This document shows positions 17,025 through 25,112 of a stretch of DNA of 64,000 bases, one piece after another. The translations under genes were made by a program, and so were the position numbers. The notes beneath the pieces were generated by a model. That model was given only the letters and a program-made list of their open reading frames with translations. It was not told the origin of the DNA and ran no database searches. The stretch's first letter is position 1. Each line of letters begins with the position of its first letter. The DNA is taken from contig CAZTFF010000006.1 of NCBI GenBank assembly GCA_964612485.1, forward strand, positions 62,001-126,000. Reading direction: 5' to 3'. This stretch comes from JAFGNV01 sp964612485. Lineage in GTDB: Bacteria; Chloroflexota; Anaerolineae; 4572-78; J111.

Positions 17025-17657
17025 ATGAACGAAAAAACCATCAGCCGCCGGGAACGACGCATCGCGGCCCGCAAAGAACAAATTTTGGAGGCCGCCGCCG
17101 AGGTGTTTCGCACTAAAGGCTACAACCGGGCCACCACCAAAGAAATTGCCGACACCGCCGACGTATCCGAAGGTACGCTCTACAACTACTTCACCAACAA
17201 GCGTGAACTGCTCATCGGCCTGGTGCAGGATTTTACCGCCGACACCCTGGACGCCATCAACGAAATCCAGGCCGAAGGCATTGACGACTTAATGCTGCAA
17301 GTGATGACGCGCCGGCTGGCAATGATGCGGCAGAAAAAGCTCATCACCCTATTTTTGCACGAAGCCCGGATGGACCCGGAAATCCACCAATACTACGTCG
17401 AGGAGATGCTGGGCCGTTTTGTAAAGGATTTGCAAGAACGTCTGGAAATGTTGGTCGATGCCGGCATTCTGCGCCCTATCAATCCGGCCATTGCCGCCCG
17501 CACCATTGTCAGCGCCATGATGGGATTATCCATAATCTTTGACGTCGGTGACGATACGGTTCTGGAAACCATATCGGATGAAGCGTTGGCCCAAGAAGTG
17601 CTGGACTTTTTCCAACACGGTTTGTATCCCTGCCCCGGCGAAGGAGACGCAAAATGA
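17025..17657 (+). CDS. TetR-family transcriptional regulator
   Basis: About 210 residues. HTH ATTKEIADTADVSEGTLYNY with FTNKRELL is almost the same as in the regulator at 10578, and the upstream operators share TGAGT/ACTCA words. I chose the ATG at 17025, after AAAGGG, over the longer frame that begins inside the operator array. The C-terminal domain (HEARMDPEIHQYYVEEML) resembles that of the 10578 protein only weakly, so the effector may differ. The stop overlaps the permease start (ATGA). Confidence 0.92.
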   Translation: MNEKTISRRERRIAARKEQILEAAAEVFRTKGYNRATTKEIADTADVSEGTLYNYFTNKRELLIGLVQDFTADTLDAINEIQAEGIDDLMLQVMTRRLAMMRQKKLITLFLHEARMDPEIHQYYVEEMLGRFVKDLQERLEMLVDAGILRPINPAIAARTIVSAMMGLSIIFDVGDDTVLETISDEALAQEVLDFFQHGLYPCPGEGDAK

Positions 17658-18775
17658 TCCGGCGCATCACATCGATCATGTACAAAGAATTTCTACACAT
17701 GTTCCGCGACCGGCGCTCGATCACGCTGATGTTTTTGCTGCCCATCGTCCAACTCTTCCTGCTGGCCTACGCCGCCGACCCGAACATCGACCATCTCAAA
17801 ACCGCCGTGCTGGACCTGGATCACTCCGCCCGCAGCCGCCGGTTGATCGACGCCTACCAGTCTTCAAACTACTTCGACATCACCCACCGCCCCGCCGATA
17901 CCGCCGAAATAGCCGAACTTTTAGACACGGGCCAGATCCGAGCGGGCATCATCATCCCCAACGGCTTCGGCCAGGAGATCGAACGGGGCCAAAAGCCGCA
18001 GGTCAAATTCATCATCGACGGCTCCGACCCGACGGTGGCCGGCACGGCCTTTTCATCGGCCCAAACCGTGGGCCAGGCTATGTCGGTGGAATTGGTGCAG
18101 GAATTGGTGGGCGTCAATCCCGATGCTCAGCCGGGCATCGATGTCCGCCCCCGGGTGTGGTACAACCCGGATATGCGCAGCGAGAATTTTATGGTGCCGG
18201 GCGTGGTCGCCCTGATCTTGCAGTTGTTGTCGATGATGTTGACTTCGATGGCCATTGTCCGCGAGCGGGAACAGGGCACCATCGAGCAGTTGGTGGTTAC
18301 ACCCATCCGTTCCTACGAGCTGATTTTGGGCAAAGTATCGCCCTACGCCCTGATCGTTTTTACCAACACGGTGGGCGTGCTGCTGCTGGCCGTGATCTGG
18401 TTTCAGGTTCCGGTCAACGGCAGTTGGTCGTTGCTGCTCTCGCTGGTGGCGTTTTCGATGATCGCCACGCTGGGGCTGGGGCTACTCATCTCCACCGTGG
18501 CCCACAGCCAGCAAGAAGCGATGATGTTCACTTACTTTTTCCTGCTGCCGTCGATCTTTTTATCGGGTTACGTGTTTCCCATCGAGGCGATGCCGCAATT
18601 TCTGCAATTTCTGAGCAACCTGGTGCCGCTGCGCTACCTGTTGAACATCATCCGGGGCATTATTCTCAAAGGCATCGGGCCGGAATATTTACGGCAGGAT
18701 ATTTTGATCCTGGGCGCGTTCAGCATCATCATTTTGCTGATGGCCACCCGGCGATTTCAGAAGAAATTGGATTAA
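17654..18775 (+). CDS. ABC-2 type exporter permease
   Basis: 373 residues of the YbhR type. KEFLHMFRDRRSITLMFLLP, an external domain with IIIPNGFGQEIERGQ, IIDGSDPTVAGTAFSSAQ and PRVWYNPDMRS, then EREQGTIEQLVVTPIRSYE and the membrane block with SGYVFPIEAMPQFLQF. It resembles the permeases at 11208 and 12352 most closely. It is translationally coupled to its TetR. The next promoter starts about 20 bases after its stop. Confidence 0.92.
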   Translation: MIRRITSIMYKEFLHMFRDRRSITLMFLLPIVQLFLLAYAADPNIDHLKTAVLDLDHSARSRRLIDAYQSSNYFDITHRPADTAEIAELLDTGQIRAGIIIPNGFGQEIERGQKPQVKFIIDGSDPTVAGTAFSSAQTVGQAMSVELVQELVGVNPDAQPGIDVRPRVWYNPDMRSENFMVPGVVALILQLLSMMLTSMAIVREREQGTIEQLVVTPIRSYELILGKVSPYALIVFTNTVGVLLLAVIWFQVPVNGSWSLLLSLVAFSMIATLGLGLLISTVAHSQQEAMMFTYFFLLPSIFLSGYVFPIEAMPQFLQFLSNLVPLRYLLNIIRGIILKGIGPEYLRQDILILGAFSIIILLMATRRFQKKLD

Positions 18776-18797
18776 GGTTTCGCCCACCCCCCCCCTA

Positions 18798-18826
18798 TTG
18801 ACAGCCGGGCTGTAATATGATATATT
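18798..18826 (+). promoter_or_regulatory. Near-consensus promoter of the ATPase/adaptor operon
   Basis: TTGACA (18798-18803), 17 bases, TATATT (18821-18826), directly followed by a class A operator at 18836. It drives the small membrane protein, two ATPases and two HlyD genes. Confidence 0.75.
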
Positions 18827-18835
18827 ATTACTAGA

Positions 18836-18851
18836 CTGACTGGTCGGTCAG
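18836..18851. promoter_or_regulatory. Candidate TetR operator, class A, without an adjacent TetR gene
   Basis: CTGACTGGTCGGTCAG has CTGAC/GTCAG arms and contains a match to GAC[CT][AG]GTC[AG]GTC. The operon it precedes carries no regulator, so one or both class A regulators encoded at 6474 and 15145 may act here in trans. Confidence 0.65.
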
Positions 18852-18884
18852 TTATTAAAAATTCACAACTCCAGGGAGGTTATC

Positions 18885-19166
18885 ATGACAGGCTTAATTA
18901 TATTCACCATAATCTGGCTCATTATGGGCCTTATCATCGGGTATTACGCTCCCGGTATTTTCAAGGGGCCACGCCCGTGGGGCATGGGTGGCGATCTGGC
19001 ACTCAGTTTGATCACCACCATCGGTGTGGGCTTGATGGGCTGGTATTTTATCGAAGCCTTTATGCCCACCTTCACCGGCATCGTGCGGATTGCGGCCCAT
19101 CTGCTGGAACCGCCAATCAGCGCCCTGATCGTGCTGTGGGTGGTGCGGTATTTTAAGAACAGGTAG
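18885..19166 (+). CDS. Small membrane protein, GlsB/YeaQ-like
   Basis: 93 residues, three hydrophobic segments (about 3-22, 35-55 and 68-88) with Gly-rich turns (GLIIGYYAPGIF, GVGLMGWYF). This loosely resembles transglycosylase-associated GlsB/YeaQ proteins. The family match is weak. It is the first gene behind a strong promoter with a TetR-type operator, ahead of the ATPase genes. It may be a small subunit or a stress-linked membrane protein. The ribosome site is good (CCAGGGAGG). Confidence 0.65.
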   Translation: MTGLIIFTIIWLIMGLIIGYYAPGIFKGPRPWGMGGDLALSLITTIGVGLMGWYFIEAFMPTFTGIVRIAAHLLEPPISALIVLWVVRYFKNR

Positions 19167-19194
19167 GACAAACGTAGAACGAAAGTCAAAACCA

Positions 19195-20172
19195 ATGAGC
19201 AACAGCAACCATATCATCATCAAAACAGAAAATCTCAGCAAACGGTTCAAAGAGATCACCGCCGTAGACGGCCTGAACCTGGAAATCAAACAGGGCCGCA
19301 TCTTTGGCCTGGTGGGGCCGGACGGCGCGGGCAAAACCACCACCATGCGCATGCTGGCCGCCATTATGGACCCGTCCGAAGGCGACGCTACGATTACCGG
19401 CTTCAATTTACGCAAACAGGCCGAGCAGATCAAAGAACACATCGGCTATATGGCCCAACAATTTGCCCTGTACGGCGATTTAAGCGTGCTGGAAAATCTC
19501 AACTTTTTTGCCGATGTCTACGGCGTGCGCGGTAAACAGCGCAAAGAACGCATCGAAAGGCTACTGGAATTTGCCCGCCTGACCGAGTTCACCAACCGCC
19601 GCGCCGGACGACTTTCGGGCGGGATGAAAAAGAAACTGGGCCTGGCCTGCGCCCTGATCCACGAACCCGACATCCTCTACCTGGACGAACCGACCACCGG
19701 CGTTGACCCCGTTTCCCGCCGCGAGTTCTGGGATATTCTGGCCAACCTGCACGTGGAAGGCACCACTATCCTGGTCAACACCCCCTACATGGACGAGGCC
19801 GAACGCTGCTCGCGGGTGGGCCTGATGTACAAGGGACGGTTGATCGAACAAGGCACGCCCGCGCAGATCAAGGGCCTCATCCCCGGCGAGTTGATGGAAT
19901 TTAAGCCCCAATCGGACAGTGTTTGGGGCGTGGGCCTGCTGCGAAAAGCAAACAAAGTGCTGTCAAAAGAGGACGGCGTGCTGGAAGTGCAAACCTACGG
20001 CGATCTGATGCACGTTTTTGTAGACAACATCGAACAACGCCGCGCCTACCTGGAATCGGCCCTAAACCGGGAAAACATCGAAATGACCAATTTCCGGCGC
20101 ACCATGCCCCGCATGGAAGAAGCGTTTATTTCGTTGATCGGCAAGATGGAAGAGCAAAACGCTTTAGAGTAA
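19195..20172 (+). CDS. ABC exporter ATPase, equivalent to the N-terminal half of YbhF
   Basis: 325 residues. Walker A is GPDGAGKTT, with the Asp typical of the YbhF N-half. The Q-loop is in YMAQQFALY, the signature is LSGGMKKKLGLACAL and Walker B is ILYLDEPTTGVD. The H-loop reads NTPYMDEAE, so Pro197 replaces the switch His. The site built on this subunit should therefore be weak or non-hydrolytic, as in many heterodimeric exporters. The C-terminal 80 residues form a domain seen in drug-export ATPases. It is followed 11 bases later by the canonical partner ATPase. No permease is in this operon, so the pair probably serves the permeases encoded upstream. Confidence 0.93.
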   Translation: MSNSNHIIIKTENLSKRFKEITAVDGLNLEIKQGRIFGLVGPDGAGKTTTMRMLAAIMDPSEGDATITGFNLRKQAEQIKEHIGYMAQQFALYGDLSVLENLNFFADVYGVRGKQRKERIERLLEFARLTEFTNRRAGRLSGGMKKKLGLACALIHEPDILYLDEPTTGVDPVSRREFWDILANLHVEGTTILVNTPYMDEAERCSRVGLMYKGRLIEQGTPAQIKGLIPGELMEFKPQSDSVWGVGLLRKANKVLSKEDGVLEVQTYGDLMHVFVDNIEQRRAYLESALNRENIEMTNFRRTMPRMEEAFISLIGKMEEQNALE

Positions 20173-20183
20173 GGTAGAAATCA

Positions 20184-21155
20184 ATGGAAAAAGCACAAAC
20201 CGCAACCAACCACAACGGGATCGCCATAGAAGTACTGGACCTGACCAAAAAATTTGGCGATTTTGTGGCCGTCAATGAAGTTAATTTTGAGGTGCCGCGC
20301 GGCGAAATCTTTGGTTTTCTCGGCCCCAACGGCGCGGGCAAAACCACTACCATTCGGATGTTATTGGGGCTGCTGACTCCCACCTCGGGCACGGCCAAAG
20401 TGATCGGCTACGATGTGGTTAAAGAAAGCGAAGCGCTGCGCAAGCGCATTGGCTATATGAGCCAGAAGTTCAGCCTGTACAACGATCTGACCGTGGAAGA
20501 AAATCTCAATTTCTACGGCGGCGTGTATGGAGTGCGGGGGCAGACCCTGAGAGAGCGCAAAAAATATATTTTGCAGATGGCCGGCCTGGTGGGGCGAGAG
20601 CGGGAATTGACCAAAAACCTGTCCGGCGGCTGGAAACAGCGGCTGGCGCTGGGCGTGGCCATTATTCACGAGCCGGAGGTGTTGTTTTTAGACGAACCGA
20701 CCGCCGGCGTTGATCCCATTTCCCGCCGCGCTTTTTGGGAATTAATCTACGAGCTGGCCGAAGAAGGCACCACCATTTTGGTGACCACTCACTACATGGA
20801 CGAGGCCGAACATTGCCAGAACCTGGTCTTTATCCAGCGGGGTCACATTGTGGCCCAAGGCTCGCCGGAAGACATCAAACTGGAAGAAATGCACGGCGAC
20901 GTGGTTGAAATTGACTGCGAAGACACCAGCGAGGCCGTGCCGCTGCTGCGGAATTTGGATGTGTTTGAAGAAGTATCGCTGTATGGCGCGTTGATCCACG
21001 TGGTAACGAATGATCCCGGCGAGCACATCCCGCTGATTGAAAAAACATTGGCCGAAAACGGCGTAGAAACAACCTCGGTAGAACGCATTGCGCCCTCGCT
21101 GGAAGATGTTTTTATCTCCAGCACCCGCCACTCCGAGGTAAAAGTAGGGCGGTAA
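20184..21155 (+). CDS. ABC exporter ATPase, equivalent to the C-terminal half of YbhF
   Basis: 323 residues. Walker A GPNGAGKTT, Q-loop in YMSQKFSLY, signature LSGGWKQRLALGVAI, Walker B VLFLDEPTAGVD and H-loop TTHYMDEAEHC with His203 intact. All catalytic elements are present, in contrast to the partner at 19195. In E. coli both halves are fused in YbhF, part of the YbhGFSR exporter controlled by the TetR protein CecR; here they are separate genes. Two HlyD adaptor genes follow in the same operon. The C-terminal extension of about 80 residues may regulate the dimer or contact the permease. Confidence 0.93.
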   Translation: MEKAQTATNHNGIAIEVLDLTKKFGDFVAVNEVNFEVPRGEIFGFLGPNGAGKTTTIRMLLGLLTPTSGTAKVIGYDVVKESEALRKRIGYMSQKFSLYNDLTVEENLNFYGGVYGVRGQTLRERKKYILQMAGLVGRERELTKNLSGGWKQRLALGVAIIHEPEVLFLDEPTAGVDPISRRAFWELIYELAEEGTTILVTTHYMDEAEHCQNLVFIQRGHIVAQGSPEDIKLEEMHGDVVEIDCEDTSEAVPLLRNLDVFEEVSLYGALIHVVTNDPGEHIPLIEKTLAENGVETTSVERIAPSLEDVFISSTRHSEVKVGR

Positions 21156-21230
21156 TCAAGAATTGGATAGTATTGTTGCAGCTGCAAGTCAAAAAATAAG
21201 GATTTTGCGGCTGAAATTTGGAGGTTTAGT

Positions 21231-22631
21231 ATGAAACAGAGAATTGTACCGATCATCATTGTTTTGATCATCATCGGCGCGCTGGCCGGCGGGTACTGGT
21301 ACTTCACCGAAAACCCGAAAGAGTTCACCCGGCTCCAGGTGGATCTGGGTCTCATCACCCAGGAAGAAGCCACCGGCGTGGAAAGCGCGTCCGGATTTAT
21401 CGAAGCGGAAGAGATCAACGCTGCCTCGGAATTGGGCGGGCGCATCACTAAAATCATGGTCGAAGAAGGGGATTTTGTCAGCGCGGGCGATGTTCTGGTT
21501 GAACTGGATACCGACCTGCTGGCAGCGCAAATGGCGCAGGCCGAAGCCGGCATCGACACCGCCAACGCCCAACTGGACAAAATCAATGCGGGCGTGCGGG
21601 AGGAAGAAATTGCCAGGGCCAAAGCCGCCGTGGTTGTGGCCGAAGCAAAAGCCGAAGCCGCCAAAGTGGAATGGGACAACGCCATCCTGTTGCGCGATAA
21701 CCCGCAGGAACTGGATATGAAAATCGATATGGCCCAAAACGCGCTGGAACTGGCCAATTTACAGATCGAACTGCTCATTCCGCTCAAAGACGCGGCGGAG
21801 GCAATGCACGCCCTGGGCCAGCAAAATTGGGAACGCGCTTACGAAGGCATCGACTGGTCGGTGACGCTGCCCAATGGAATGGTCAAGAGCGGTCACAAAG
21901 ATTTTAAGGAAGGATTCAAACAAGAGGCGGGCGTGGCCTGGAATATGATGGGGGCCGACCGCTGGGAAGCCTGGGTTGACTTAAACAGCGCCGTGGTGCA
22001 GCGAGACGACGCGCAGGCCACCCTGAACGACCTGATCCGCCTGCGCAACGATCCGCAGGAAGCGCAGGTGAAAGTGGAACAAGCGGAAGCCGCTCATAAC
22101 GCCGCGCTGGCTGAAGTGGACGTGGCCCAGGCTCAGGTTGGAAAACTCAAGGCCGGCGCGCGCGCCGAACAGGTGGCCATTGCCGAGGCCCAGGTGCAGC
22201 AAGCCAAAGCATCGGTGGCTTCATTGGCGGTGCAGTACGATAAACACACGCTGGCTGCCCCGGCGGACGGCTGGGTGGTTAAACGGGTGGCCCACGAAGG
22301 CGAAATGGCCACGCCCGGCATGAGCCTGCTGACGCTGGCCGATCTATCCAACGTAACGCTGACGGTGTACGTGCCGGAGCCGGACATTGGCAAACTCTCC
22401 CTGGGGCAGGAAGTGGATGTCTTTGTTGACTCCTTTCCCGGCGAAGCGTTTACCGGCCACATCACGTTCATTAATGACGAGGCGGAGTTCACGCCCAAAA
22501 ATGTGCAAACCAAAGAAGAGCGGGTGAACACGGTCTTTGCCGTCAAAATTAAATTAGACAACCTGGACCAAAAACTCAAACCCGGCATGCCGGCGGACGC
22601 TATTTTATCACAAGGCCAGCCGGAGCTATAA
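21231..22631 (+). CDS. HlyD-family membrane fusion (adaptor) protein, long form
   Basis: 466 residues. One N-terminal membrane anchor (about 5-25, no lipobox) is followed by the first lipoyl half (ASELGGRITKIMVEEGDFV). A long alpha-helical hairpin spans roughly residues 95-330, and the second lipoyl half (LAAPADGWVVKRVAHEGEMA) and beta-barrel follow. The hairpin contains an extra segment near 190-240 (ALGQQNWERAYEGIDWSV onward) that the second adaptor lacks. It resembles YbhG, the adaptor of the YbhFSR exporter. The ATG follows GGAGG. An adaptor suggests export across more than the inner membrane or extraction from its outer leaflet. Confidence 0.9.
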   Translation: MKQRIVPIIIVLIIIGALAGGYWYFTENPKEFTRLQVDLGLITQEEATGVESASGFIEAEEINAASELGGRITKIMVEEGDFVSAGDVLVELDTDLLAAQMAQAEAGIDTANAQLDKINAGVREEEIARAKAAVVVAEAKAEAAKVEWDNAILLRDNPQELDMKIDMAQNALELANLQIELLIPLKDAAEAMHALGQQNWERAYEGIDWSVTLPNGMVKSGHKDFKEGFKQEAGVAWNMMGADRWEAWVDLNSAVVQRDDAQATLNDLIRLRNDPQEAQVKVEQAEAAHNAALAEVDVAQAQVGKLKAGARAEQVAIAEAQVQQAKASVASLAVQYDKHTLAAPADGWVVKRVAHEGEMATPGMSLLTLADLSNVTLTVYVPEPDIGKLSLGQEVDVFVDSFPGEAFTGHITFINDEAEFTPKNVQTKEERVNTVFAVKIKLDNLDQKLKPGMPADAILSQGQPEL

Positions 22632-22639
22632 CGTAAAAC

Positions 22640-22680
22640 ATTTCAACGCTCACACGTTTGAATATTTGAATGTTGAAAAT
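22640..22680. repeat. Short inverted repeat element between the two HlyD genes
   Basis: CATTTCAAC near the left end and GTTGAAAAT at the right end flank TTGAA words spaced 7-8 bases apart. The element begins about ten bases after the stop of the first adaptor gene and could form a hairpin. Confidence 0.45.
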
Positions 22681-22693
22681 ACGAGGTGAAACT

Positions 22694-23962
22694 ATGAAAC
22701 GCATCATTCCTATTATTGTCATTCTCGCTATCATTGGGGGCGGCTACTGGTGGTACACGCAGCAAAACAACCCGGTTGTGGCCCTGGAAACAGAAGGCCC
22801 CACCCCCCTGGTGGGTTCCGGCAGCATCGAAGCCGAAACCGTAGCCATCACCGCCGAACTGGGTGGCCGGATCATCGAACTGCTGGCCGACGAAGGCGAC
22901 GAAGTAAACGCCGGCCAAATTCTGGTGGAGCTGGACAAATCCGACCTGCTGGCCCGGCAGCTTGAGTTGGAAGCGGCCCTGGCCACTGCCAAAGCCAACC
23001 TGGAATCGGTGAGCGCGCCGCCCCGGCCCGAAGATATTGCCATTGCCCAGGCGCAACTTGAGCAGGCCAAAGTGAACCGAGACGGGCTGAAAGTGGTTTG
23101 GGAGGCGGTTAACGAACTGGTGAACGATCCCAAACAATTAGAAGCTCAAATCAGCCGGGGGCAGGCCCGCGTAACAGACGCCGAGAAGAATCTGGAAATG
23201 GCGCTGGTCAACCAAAAACGGGCCGACATCCAGGCCGAGGCGGCCAGCCGCAACCAGAGCGATCACGCCGGATTGGTTCAAGCTGAGGTGGCTCAAAAAC
23301 AACTGGAAGCCGCCCGAATTGGGGTTGATATGGCTGAAGTGCGGCTGGAAGGGGCCAAAAAAGAGGTGGAGCATTTGATCCGCATGCGCGATGAGCCAAT
23401 CTTTTTGAAGACCCAAGCCAACAGCACCGAAGCCGCCTACCGGCAAAGCGAAGCCGCTGTACTGATGGCCGAAGCAAACCTGACGGCAGCCCAGGCTGAC
23501 CCCACCGCCACAGATATTCAGGTAGCCCAGGCGCAGGTCCGTGAAGCTAAATCGGCCTTGAATCTGGTGGCGGTGCAGTTAGACAAACAAACGCTCACCG
23601 CGCCGCGCGATGGGCTGATCAGCCAAAAAATGGTCAACTCCGGCGAGTTGGCCGCGCCCGGCGCCATTTTGATGGAGTTAAGCGACATTGATAGGGTTGA
23701 CCTGACCGTGTTTATCCCGGAAAACCGCATTGGCGAGGTAAAGATTGGGCAAAAGGCAAAGGTGTATGTTGATGCCTATCCCGGCGAAACGTTTGAAGGC
23801 AAGGTCACGTTCATTGCTCACGAAGCGGAATTTACGCCGCGCAACGTGCAGACGCAGGAAGAACGTGTCAACCTGGTTTTTGCCGTCAAGATCACGCTGG
23901 ATAACCCGGATCACCGCCTCAAACCCGGCATGCCCGCCGACGCTGAAATTGTGGCGGAATAG
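22694..23962 (+). CDS. HlyD-family membrane fusion (adaptor) protein, short form
   Basis: About 422 residues. N-terminal anchor (IIPIIVILAIIGGGYWW), lipoyl half ITAELGGRIIELLADEGDEV, helical hairpin at about 85-290 and second lipoyl half LTAPRDGLISQKMVNSGELA. The beta-barrel contains VKIGQKAKVYVDAYPGETF. The beta domain is clearly paralogous to that of the preceding adaptor; both share AEFTPxNVQTxEERVN. I took the ATG at 22694, just after GAGGTG, rather than the TTG eight codons upstream. It is the last gene of the exporter operon, and a strong hairpin follows at 24002. Confidence 0.9.
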   Translation: MKRIIPIIVILAIIGGGYWWYTQQNNPVVALETEGPTPLVGSGSIEAETVAITAELGGRIIELLADEGDEVNAGQILVELDKSDLLARQLELEAALATAKANLESVSAPPRPEDIAIAQAQLEQAKVNRDGLKVVWEAVNELVNDPKQLEAQISRGQARVTDAEKNLEMALVNQKRADIQAEAASRNQSDHAGLVQAEVAQKQLEAARIGVDMAEVRLEGAKKEVEHLIRMRDEPIFLKTQANSTEAAYRQSEAAVLMAEANLTAAQADPTATDIQVAQAQVREAKSALNLVAVQLDKQTLTAPRDGLISQKMVNSGELAAPGAILMELSDIDRVDLTVFIPENRIGEVKIGQKAKVYVDAYPGETFEGKVTFIAHEAEFTPRNVQTQEERVNLVFAVKITLDNPDHRLKPGMPADAEIVAE

Positions 23963-24001
23963 ATCACCCACTTGATTCCCAAGCTGGAATTAGCAAATGT
24001 A

Positions 24002-24029
24002 AAACGCCGACCTCAACCGGTCGGCGTTT
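24002..24029. terminator. Terminator between the exporter operon and the convergent small gene
   Basis: AAACGCCGACC (24002-24012) and GGTCGGCGTTT (24019-24029) form a perfect 11-bp stem with a 6-base loop. A-rich and T-rich ends on the two sides suggest it works in both directions. Confidence 0.75.
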
Positions 24030-24054
24030 GCTTGTAACTGTGATTTACAACCGG

Positions 24055-24375
24055 CTACTTGTTGGCCGGCATAAAAAATTGAAATGTGTTTTTGGCTCTA
24101 ACAATGCGTTCTTCGTAATTACGGACCAGTTTGAGCAACTTTTCTTTGGCCTCGAACCATTCATCCATGTGAATGATCTCTTGCAAATGCGCCTCATCTT
24201 CGGCGCGAAAGGCAAAAAGACGCATCGGATAAGTGCCATAGGCGGTGTGCCAGCCTTCAACCATCATCAAGCCCATATTTTGCAGCGCGGGCAGAAATTC
24301 CCCCAGCATATAACGGTAATATTCCGCTTCTCGCTCCGGTTTGATATCGTACACCATCAACAACTTAACCGTCAT
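24055..24375 (-). CDS. Small alpha/beta-barrel-like protein (NIPSNAP-like?)
   Basis: 106 residues. Pattern: strand (VKLLMVYDIKPE), helix (REAEYYRYMLGEFLPALQ), strand (LMMVEGWHTAYG), strand (MRLFAFRAED), helix (EIIHMDEWFEAKEKLLKLVR). This fits the dimeric ferredoxin-like barrel used by NIPSNAP and ABM-type proteins. No active-site residues can be assigned and I am not certain of the family. The ATG follows AAAGGG. It lies just downstream of the DUF350 gene on the same strand with a 26-base gap, so the two may be co-transcribed. Confidence 0.65.
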   Translation of the reverse strand: MTVKLLMVYDIKPEREAEYYRYMLGEFLPALQNMGLMMVEGWHTAYGTYPMRLFAFRAEDEAHLQEIIHMDEWFEAKEKLLKLVRNYEERIVRAKNTFQFFMPANK

Positions 24376-24401
24376 ACCGAACCCTTTTCAAATTTCGGAA
24401 T

Positions 24402-24899
24402 TTATGCCACCAGAAAAGTGATAAACCATTGAACGATGGAGGCTACAGCGCCGGAGATCAACAGGGAAACCGCCAAAATCACCCCGGCCATAATGGCTGC
24501 GACGGCCAGGTTCCCATTTTGCAATTCATACAACTCGTCAATTTTACCGGACACCAGCCGGCCAAACAACCCCACCGAAAAAACAATGGCCGATAAGGCC
24601 AGAAACAACCCTACCAAAATACCGGCGATTTCAACCAGCAGGATCAGGCCAGGGCTGACGGCGCTCACGGTGAGCGGCAGATTGATCGCCGGTTTAAGGA
24701 TAATGGCAATGCCAACAATAATAGCGCCTAGCACAACGCCCATTCCGGCATTGCCGCGCCGCACTTCGGCCCAATCATCAAGATGCCGGGTAGAACGCGC
24801 AAACAGCCAGACACCGATGTAAGAGGCCAAAACACCTAATACAACCGCAATAATAATATTGGCAACACTTACCAAGAGTTGGCCCAGGGCCTCGCTCAT
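24402..24899 (-). CDS. DUF350-family membrane protein
   Basis: About 165 residues with four hydrophobic helices arranged as two similar pairs. The repeated helix-loop-NxA element (RRGNAGMGVVLGAIIVGIAI and LQNGNLAVAAIMAGVILAV) is what DUF350/YjfL-like proteins show. Function unknown; these proteins often travel with membrane-stress genes. I chose the ATG at 24899 after GGAGACTTG. A longer frame adds 18 residues that do not look conserved. It is transcribed away from nusA, whose promoter lies just upstream. Confidence 0.75.
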   Translation of the reverse strand: MSEALGQLLVSVANIIIAVVLGVLASYIGVWLFARSTRHLDDWAEVRRGNAGMGVVLGAIIVGIAIILKPAINLPLTVSAVSPGLILLVEIAGILVGLFLALSAIVFSVGLFGRLVSGKIDELYELQNGNLAVAAIMAGVILAVSLLISGAVASIVQWFITFLVA

Positions 24900-25028
24900 A
24901 TTCAAGTCTCCAGTATGATGGGGTAAATTGTTTGGTGCTGAACAATGCCCCATTATAGCACGGCCCCATAATTATGCCAACACTATTTTATTAAAATTCC
25001 CAAATTTTGTTTTTTTGTTATGATTTAC

Positions 25029-25057
25029 TTGCCACACAAACGCGTCTATGGTATAAT
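25029..25057 (+). promoter_or_regulatory. Promoter of the nusA-infB operon
   Basis: TTGCCA (25029-25034), 17 bases, TATAAT (25052-25057). The start of nusA is about 105 bases downstream, leaving room for the hairpin leader. Confidence 0.8.
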
Positions 25058-25091
25058 CTTTTGCAGTTAAGGAAAGAGACGAGAGCAGAGG

Positions 25092-25112
25092 AAAGTGGGT
25101 ATCCCCCACTTT
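25092..25112 (+). promoter_or_regulatory. Leader hairpin upstream of nusA
   Basis: AAAGTGGG (25092-25099) and CCCACTTT (25105-25112) form a perfect 8-bp stem. A stem with nearly these words is, from memory, common just before rimP in other bacteria. Here rimP is absent and the hairpin precedes nusA directly. It may be a transcription-control or RNA-processing element. Confidence 0.5.

Noticed and set aside
17539..18801. A 420-residue plus-strand frame overlapping a TetR and a permease gene
   Set aside because: Another-frame shadow rich in Arg, Gly, Pro and His; the overlapping permease frame has the real motifs.
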